DNA from: Candidatus Micrarchaeaceae archaeon
GTDB lineage: Archaea; Micrarchaeota; Micrarchaeia; Micrarchaeales; Micrarchaeaceae
DNA: 8,984 bases
Reading direction: 5' to 3'
Assembly: GCA_027310535.1 (NCBI GenBank)
Contig: DAIDAQ010000031.1
Coordinates: forward strand, 1 to 8,984
Below, piece after piece: positions 5,719 to 8,984 of the stretch. The notes below the pieces were generated by a model, which made no database searches, had not been told where the DNA came from, and saw only the letters and a list, made by a program, of their open reading frames with translations. A program made the position numbers and the translations under genes. Within the stretch, counting starts at the first letter, position 1, and each line of letters starts with the position of its first letter.

Positions 5719-6201
5719 TCACGTCACCTTCTGTATTAGGGTTATGTATCCAGTGTGCAGAAATCCAGACTGTGAATTCGTGTAGTTGACTACCAAGTAG
5801 CCAGTATATACAGCGCCTACGCTCCCAGAATACGCCGCGCCGCCCTTTGTATAGCACTGGACGTTGGCGAATGTGTAGTTGCTCCCTATGGGAATTGTCA
5901 CCTGCGGCGACAGGATGCCCATGCCTGCGTACGTCTTTGTCGTGTTGCAGGTTACCCCGGTAGCGACGATGGTCTGCATAGTGTTCTGCTGCAGGTTCAC
6001 TGTTATCACGCCGTTGGCCTGCATCCTCGCGGTCAGGCACGTGAAGTCAGCCTGGGCGATGCACTCTGAACTGATTGCAGAGCCCGTGTTGAAAACACCT
6101 AGGTAGATAAGTGCACTGAGCGCCACCGCTATTATAAGTATCGCCCACCCATAGGTCATCAGGTACTCCATCGCACTCTGGAACTTAAGCTTGTCTGCCA
6201 T
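5719..6201 (-). CDS. Class III signal peptide-containing pilin-like surface protein
   Basis: A 160-residue secreted protein. It starts MADKLKF, followed by QSAMEYLMTYGWAILI and a hydrophobic helix to about residue 36, the layout of archaeal type IV pilins and archaellins. A prepilin peptidase would cut near residues 5-7, leaving the helix to pack in a filament core. The rest is Thr-, Gly-, Val- and Asn-rich beta-type sequence, with four Cys at 47, 55, 85 and 116 that could form two disulfides, and three N-glycosylation sequons at Asn86, Asn108 and Asn139. The start lies 10 bases after the moxR stop with a GAGGGA motif before it, so the two are cotranscribed and the pilin is translated from its own site. 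The N-terminal 13 codons are nearly identical in DNA to the pilin at the left edge. No assembly ATPase or membrane platform gene is in the window. Confidence 0.85.
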   Translation of the reverse strand: MADKLKFQSAMEYLMTYGWAILIIAVALSALIYLGVFNTGSAISSECIAQADFTCLTARMQANGVITVNLQQNTMQTIVATGVTCNTTKTYAGMGILSPQVTIPIGSNYTFANVQCYTKGGAAYSGSVGAVYTGYLVVNYTNSQSGFLHTGYITLIQKVT

Positions 6202-6211
6202 TCCATTCCCT

Positions 6212-7114
6212 CTATAATGTCGCGGTTATGCCGTCTATAACACCATTCACTCCAATCCCGCCGGTAGCCCTAACCACTATCCTGTGGCTGAGAACTGGTT
6301 TTGCGAGGAACTTGACATCATCGACACTGATACTCTTCCTGCCCTCAATCAGCGCCTTCGCTTTGCTGCAGCGCATGAAGCTGATGTCCGCCCTGGGGCT
6401 CCCCCCCATGACGACGTGGATATCCTCCCTCGTCGCCCTCACAAGGTCGACTATGTACTTCTTGGCGTCGTCAGGCATCACTATTGATTGCACGTCGCGC
6501 TGCATCGCGAGTACATCCTCGATCTTCAGCACTTTCCTGACCGGCTGCTCAGGCCTCTCCTTGATCTCTATCATGCCGATCTCCTCCTCGAGGTTTGGAT
6601 ATGTAACCCCGAGCCTCATAAGGAACCTGTCGGCGAGCACCTTCGGGAGCGACGTCGTACCCTCGATGTTGAGCGGGTTCTGCGTCGCAAGCGTGATGAA
6701 CGGCCTATCGAGCTTGAGCGTCGCATTCCCTATCGTCACCTGGCGCTCCTCAAGCGCCTCGAGCAGCGATGTAGTCGTCTTCGGCAGCACCCTATTCAGC
6801 TCGTCGACCAGAAGCATGTTCGTAAATATCGGGCCCTTCTTCAGCTGGAGCGTGTTTGCATCATCGAGGTAGGTGTGGCCGATTATATCCTTTATCTCAA
6901 GGTCCGGCATGCCCTGTATGCGCTTGAAGTCGGCGCTGACCGCCTCTGCAAGCGTCCTTGACATCGTAGTCTTTGCAACCCCAGGGACGCCCTCAAGCAG
7001 CACGTGACCATCGGCCACCATCGCTATGAACATGAGCTTTATTGTCTCCTCGTTTCCTGAGATGTGCCTTTTCACCTCGTTGAACGTGCCCTCCCAAGCC
7101 GACTTTGCATCCAT
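6212..7114 (-). CDS. moxR: MoxR-family AAA+ ATPase
   Basis: A 300-residue AAA+ ATPase of the MoxR branch, whose members act as chaperones that help activate or assemble partner proteins. Motifs in order: Walker A GVPGVAKTT at residues 42-50, Walker B LLVDELNR at 101-108, LLEALEERQVT at 117-127, sensor 1 ATQNP at 143-147, the LPKVLADRFLMRL region at 157-168 with the Arg of DRF, and sensor 2 GGSPRADI at 237-244. All ATPase residues look intact, and the length is typical. MoxR genes usually sit beside DUF58 or von Willebrand factor A genes; here the only cotranscribed neighbour is a class III pilin 10 bases downstream. The ATG at 7114 follows a GGTGGGG motif. A link to pilin assembly is inference from position. 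The start region is part of an exact 13-bp inverted repeat shared with rpoF. Confidence 0.93.
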   Translation of the reverse strand: MDAKSAWEGTFNEVKRHISGNEETIKLMFIAMVADGHVLLEGVPGVAKTTMSRTLAEAVSADFKRIQGMPDLEIKDIIGHTYLDDANTLQLKKGPIFTNMLLVDELNRVLPKTTTSLLEALEERQVTIGNATLKLDRPFITLATQNPLNIEGTTSLPKVLADRFLMRLGVTYPNLEEEIGMIEIKERPEQPVRKVLKIEDVLAMQRDVQSIVMPDDAKKYIVDLVRATREDIHVVMGGSPRADISFMRCSKAKALIEGRKSISVDDVKFLAKPVLSHRIVVRATGGIGVNGVIDGITATL

Positions 7115-7132
7115 ACCCCACCACTCAAAACG

Positions 7133-7142
7133 TTTTTATGCC
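7133..7142 (-). promoter_or_regulatory. TATA-like box candidate of moxR
   Basis: The minus strand reads GGCATAAAAA, about 20-30 bases before ATG 7114. This is so close that the transcript would be nearly leaderless, which conflicts with the strong GGTGGGG motif. Further upstream alternatives are TTATTATC near 7152-7158 and TATTTATTA near 7177-7185. Confidence 0.35.
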
Positions 7143-7144
7143 TT

Positions 7145-7165
7145 TACCTTGATAATAACAAGGTA
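7145..7165. promoter_or_regulatory. 21-bp operator-like palindrome between moxR and rpoF
   Basis: Arms TACCTTG (7145-7151) and CAAGGTA (7159-7165) flank the A/T spacer ATAATAA. The layout and size fit a dimeric regulator site between two divergent promoters, where it could control either or both. No regulator gene is nearby. A cruciform or RNA hairpin is the alternative reading. Confidence 0.5.
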
Positions 7166-7176
7166 TCAAAAAGAAG

Positions 7177-7185
7177 TAATAAATA
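7177..7185 (+). promoter_or_regulatory. TATA box of rpoF
   Basis: TAATAAATA lies about 40-48 bases before the TTG start at 7225. A start site 25 bases downstream would fall near 7207, giving an approximately 18-base leader that contains GGTGG. Confidence 0.5.
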
Positions 7186-7224
7186 GTTAGCGTATGTGCT
7201 ATCTTATATTGAGTGGTGGGGACG

Positions 7225-7554
7225 TTGATAGGAAAGGATGCTAGGGAGAAGGGACCTGTGTCGTTGCACTCTGTATACAAGATACTTGAGGAGAGGAGGA
7301 AGCACAAGGACCCAACTTACGAGCAGCAGGCAGCACTCGAGCATGCCGGGAAGTTCAAGATGAGCGAGCAACAGTACGAAAAAGCAAGGAAGAAGCTCGA
7401 GGCACTTGGCACGCTCAAGGAAGAGACAGTGATGAAGCTTATCGATATAAAGCCTAAGAACGAATGGCTACTCAAGCACGTGCTCAGCCACGAGGGCAGG
7501 AGCTTTACACCTGAGGAGCTGCAGTCCGTCCTCGCCGCAGTGAAAGAGGCGTGA
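7225..7554 (+). CDS. rpoF: DNA-directed RNA polymerase subunit F (Rpo4, Rpb4-like)
   Basis: A 109-residue homologue of eukaryotic Rpb4. With Rpo7/E it forms the stalk of archaeal RNA polymerase, which aids open complex formation and RNA binding. The N-terminal part MIGKDAREKGPVSLHSVYKILEER matches Rpo4 beginnings, and the C-terminal part has the HRDC-like helical bundle, with KLIDIKPKNEWLLKHVL at residues 71-87. TTG 7225 is chosen over the in-frame GTGs at 7213 and 7216 because Rpo4 proteins begin with M-I-G-K and because those GTGs form part of the GGTGGGG ribosome-binding motif, which mirrors the moxR leader. The gene is followed after four bases by the DUF655 gene, a common archaeal pairing, and the two are probably cotranscribed. 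Confidence 0.88.
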   Translation: MIGKDAREKGPVSLHSVYKILEERRKHKDPTYEQQAALEHAGKFKMSEQQYEKARKKLEALGTLKEETVMKLIDIKPKNEWLLKHVLSHEGRSFTPEELQSVLAAVKEA

Positions 7555-7558
7555 GCCT

Positions 7559-8140
7559 ATGGAAACCACTGGTGAGGAGAGAAAAGAGGAGCATGCGTAC
7601 GTGCTTGACTTCATGCATGCTGGGAAATCATCGTCAAGCAGGTCAGAGCCGCTGGCCCAGCTTCTCGGCGAGAGATTCTTCACCCTCTTGGAGGCCACGA
7701 CAAAGCCTGAAGCAACGGTCGCGATAGGGGAGAAGGTATATATAGGAACCGCAGAGCGCGACAAGATACTCCTGATCAAGGCAAGGATTCAGTATTCAGA
7801 GCTGACCCAGACGGCGAGGAACTGCCTTGAGGGCCTGGTCATGCAGATCGTCAATGAGAACGAGCAGAAGTATGTTGAGGTCTTCAACAAGGCTGGCGCC
7901 CTCAACATCAGGCAGCACCTGCTCGAGCTGCTGCCCGGGATAGGAAGGAAACATCTCGACGCGATCCTGAAGGAGAGGCAGGCGAAGCCGTTTGCGAGCT
8001 TTGCCGATATAACGCAGAGGGTGGCGCTTATGCAGGATCCCGCCAAGATAATAGTGGACAGAATCATGCTTGAGATACAAGGGAGCGAACGCTTCTACCT
8101 TTTCGTCAAGCCTTATTATGGGAGAAAGGAAAGGGGCTGA
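7559..8140 (+). CDS. DUF655 family putative nucleic acid-binding protein
   Basis: A 193-residue protein of the archaeal DUF655 family. The signature EHAYVLDFMHAGK at residues 11-23 is followed by an OB-like stretch, ATVAIGEKVYIG at 52-63, and a helix-hairpin-helix element, LELLPGIGRKHLDAILKER at 122-140 with the GIG turn, which usually binds DNA or RNA backbone. The C-terminus is basic. The family is commonly found next to rpoF, and in many archaea ksgA follows; here a GNAT acetyltransferase takes that place. The biochemical function of DUF655 is not established; a role in translation or RNA processing is suggested by conserved neighbours. The start is four bases after the rpoF stop, which supports cotranscription. 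Confidence 0.88.
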   Translation: METTGEERKEEHAYVLDFMHAGKSSSSRSEPLAQLLGERFFTLLEATTKPEATVAIGEKVYIGTAERDKILLIKARIQYSELTQTARNCLEGLVMQIVNENEQKYVEVFNKAGALNIRQHLLELLPGIGRKHLDAILKERQAKPFASFADITQRVALMQDPAKIIVDRIMLEIQGSERFYLFVKPYYGRKERG

Positions 8141-8150
8141 CCACATAACT

Positions 8151-8158
8151 CTTAAATC
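8151..8158 (+). promoter_or_regulatory. TATA-like box of the GNAT gene
   Basis: CTTAAATC lies 29-36 bases before the TTG at 8187, just past the DUF655 stop. It suggests an independent promoter and a short or absent leader. Confidence 0.4.
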
Positions 8159-8186
8159 TCCCTTTCCAAGTATAGCATGTGGTTTC

Positions 8187-8708
8187 TTGCCATCCCATGA
8201 TAATCATAGGCTCTTCCTGAGGGCGCTCGGATTGGATGATGCAGGGTCGCTGGCAGAGGTGATGAACCACAAGGAGATCTCTGACAGCATGCTCCCAAGG
8301 GGTAGCTTCCACCTCCCGTTCATGGAAAGCGATGCGGCAGGCTTTATAGAGGTTGCAAACAATGCGGCCCTCTCAGGCACCATGTGCGTCTTCGCCGTCT
8401 GCCTGAATGAGAGCAACAAGCAGATAGGTCTCTGCATTGCGTGGGACATTGATGCTGCACTGGGGAGCTGCCGGATCGGTTACCTGATCTCAAAAGAGAT
8501 GTGGGGAAGAGGTTATGGAAAAGAGGCGGTCTCACTGCTTTTAGGTTTTGTTTTCATGGAGCTCGGTGTGGCAAAGGTGCTTGCCAGTGTGCTTCCAACA
8601 AACAAGAGGTCCATAGGCATCCTGCAAGCGCTCAATTTTGCAGTGGAAAATAAGCAGGCATCCGGAGCGGATGATAGCGGGCCACTCACTTTTTCCCTAT
8701 CAAAATAG
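8187..8708 (+). CDS. GNAT family N-acetyltransferase (RimJ/RimL-like)
   Basis: A 173-residue protein predicted to transfer an acetyl group from acetyl-CoA to an amine. It opens with NHRLFLRALGLDDAGSLAEVM, the typical start of RimJ/RimL-like enzymes, and has the acetyl-CoA loop GRGYGKEA at residues 107-114 within RIGYLISKEMWGRGYGKEA. NKRSIGILQALNF near 139-151 is the usual C-terminal motif. The substrate is unknown: ribosomal protein N-termini and small amines are both possible. The frame is open back to 8070 with an ATG at 8118, but these would overlap DUF655, and the intervening residues do not look like the family and span a TATA-like box. TTG 8187 places eight residues before RLFLR, as usual for relatives. 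The start remains uncertain, the family assignment does not. Confidence 0.85.
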   Translation: MPSHDNHRLFLRALGLDDAGSLAEVMNHKEISDSMLPRGSFHLPFMESDAAGFIEVANNAALSGTMCVFAVCLNESNKQIGLCIAWDIDAALGSCRIGYLISKEMWGRGYGKEAVSLLLGFVFMELGVAKVLASVLPTNKRSIGILQALNFAVENKQASGADDSGPLTFSLSK

Positions 8709-8800
8709 ATTACAGCGGCATGCGCGCAAGGGGCCTTAGCCGAGCCTTAGCAGTAGAGGTACGATGCCCTTTTGTTGTGGACATGCTCATACCAATTAAT
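8709..8800. other. Spacer between the GNAT gene and the second IS630 element
   Basis: No gene is visible. A short direct repeat GCCTTAGC occurs twice, separated by CGA, near 8733-8751. Nothing folds as a tRNA. Confidence 0.4.
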
Positions 8801-8828
8801 TATAGCATCCCAATGAAATCCAACAACT
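8801..8828. repeat. Terminal inverted repeat (transposase 5' side) of the second IS630 element
   Basis: Begins TATAGCATCCC and ends CAACAACT. It aligns with 4277-4304 at about 21 of 28 positions and stands about 64 bases before the transposase start. Both repeats are preceded by ATT, giving a shared ATTATAGC edge; the exact boundary next to the TA target is uncertain. Confidence 0.65.
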
Positions 8829-8891
8829 TCCGTTAATCTCTTTCCGTGCAAAAGTTGTTAGTTCTTGCCATCCAACACAAAACTGACGACC

Positions 8892-8984
8892 ATGTTGGAA
8901 GGAGACTCCAATGTTCTCGGCGACCTTTACAGAAATTGCAAGGATGCACGCGAAAAGATAAGGTACGAGGCCTTGTATGCGGTA
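8892..8984 (+). CDS. IS630-type transposase, N-terminal fragment (runs off the window)
   Basis: Thirty-one codons are visible: MLEGDSNVLGDLYRNCKDAR followed by EKIRYEALYAV. In IS630-type transposases this segment leads into the first helix-turn-helix that binds the terminal repeats, usually with RYRALYAVSQG-like sequence; the visible end agrees with that. The catalytic DDE region lies outside. The assignment rests on this short similarity together with the terminal repeat upstream. No ribosome-binding motif is obvious; the ATG is the first in frame after the repeat. Confidence 0.6.
   Translation, partial: MLEGDSNVLGDLYRNCKDAREKIRYEALYAV

Larger units (their letters stand above)
7116..7221. 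repeat. Exact 13-bp inverted repeat bracketing the moxR/rpoF intergenic region
   Basis: CCCCACCACTCAA at 7116-7128 and its exact reverse complement TTGAGTGGTGGGG at 7209-7221 sit immediately before the moxR and rpoF start codons. In each divergent mRNA the leader thus reads TTGAGTGGTGGGG, containing a GGTGG ribosome-binding motif. Confidence 0.9.
8801..8984 (+). mobile_element. IS630-family insertion sequence, 5' part (continues past the window)
   Basis: A terminal repeat at 8801-8828 is followed by a short leader and a transposase start at 8892. The element faces opposite to the decayed copy at 4277-5150 and seems related to it. Whether it is intact cannot be judged from the visible 184 bases. 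Confidence 0.6.

Noticed and set aside
6228..6872. A 214-codon plus-strand open frame opposite moxR
   Set aside because: It is Ser/Thr-rich low-complexity shadow sequence, while the minus strand has all AAA+ motifs intact.
8733..8751. Direct repeat GCCTTAGC-CGA-GCCTTAGC as a CRISPR or tRNA-like remnant
   Set aside because: Only two 8-base copies with a 3-base gap, no array, and no cloverleaf fold around it.

Overview
The window reads as archaeal chromosome. Evidence: an aIF5B-type initiation factor, an Hjc-type Holliday junction resolvase, the archaeal RNA polymerase subunit Rpo4/F next to a DUF655 gene, two class III (archaellin/pilin-type) signal peptides, and TATA-like boxes about 25-40 bases before many start codons. 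The pilin N-terminal signature QSAMEYLMTYGWAILI and the small, dense gene set resemble those of DPANN archaea, perhaps Micrarchaeota (ARMAN-type). That placement is an inference from recall and was not tested by a search.

Layout. Bases 1-102 (-) hold the start of a pilin-like gene that runs off the left edge; a GA dinucleotide tract lies in its 5' end. Then come hjc and ndk (+), overlapping by four bases, and convergent to a DUF59/MIP18 gene (-). Next is a left-handed beta-helix hexapeptide protein (+), then the translation factor aIF5B (+). A decayed, frameshifted IS630-type transposase (-) sits about 12 bases past the aIF5B stop. A three-helix BofA-like membrane protein (-) follows. Then moxR and a complete class III pilin form a two-gene minus-strand unit. 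Divergent from moxR are rpoF, DUF655 and a GNAT acetyltransferase (+). At the right edge a second IS630 element begins; its terminal sequence aligns with the end of the first.

How the parts fit. Most genes are information-processing housekeeping (DNA recombination, nucleotide balance, Fe-S assembly, translation initiation, transcription). The accessory component is a cell-surface one: two pilin genes with almost identical DNA over the signal peptide, one of them paired with a MoxR AAA+ ATPase, plus a small membrane protein and a beta-helix protein of unknown job. The moxR/rpoF intergenic region is unusually structured: an exact 13-base inverted repeat places the same ribosome-binding leader before both divergent genes, and a 21-base palindrome lies between them.

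I found no CRISPR array, tRNA, rRNA or convincing new multi-gene system. The most notable signals are the possible slippage tract in the partial pilin, the moxR-pilin pairing and the moxR/rpoF control region.
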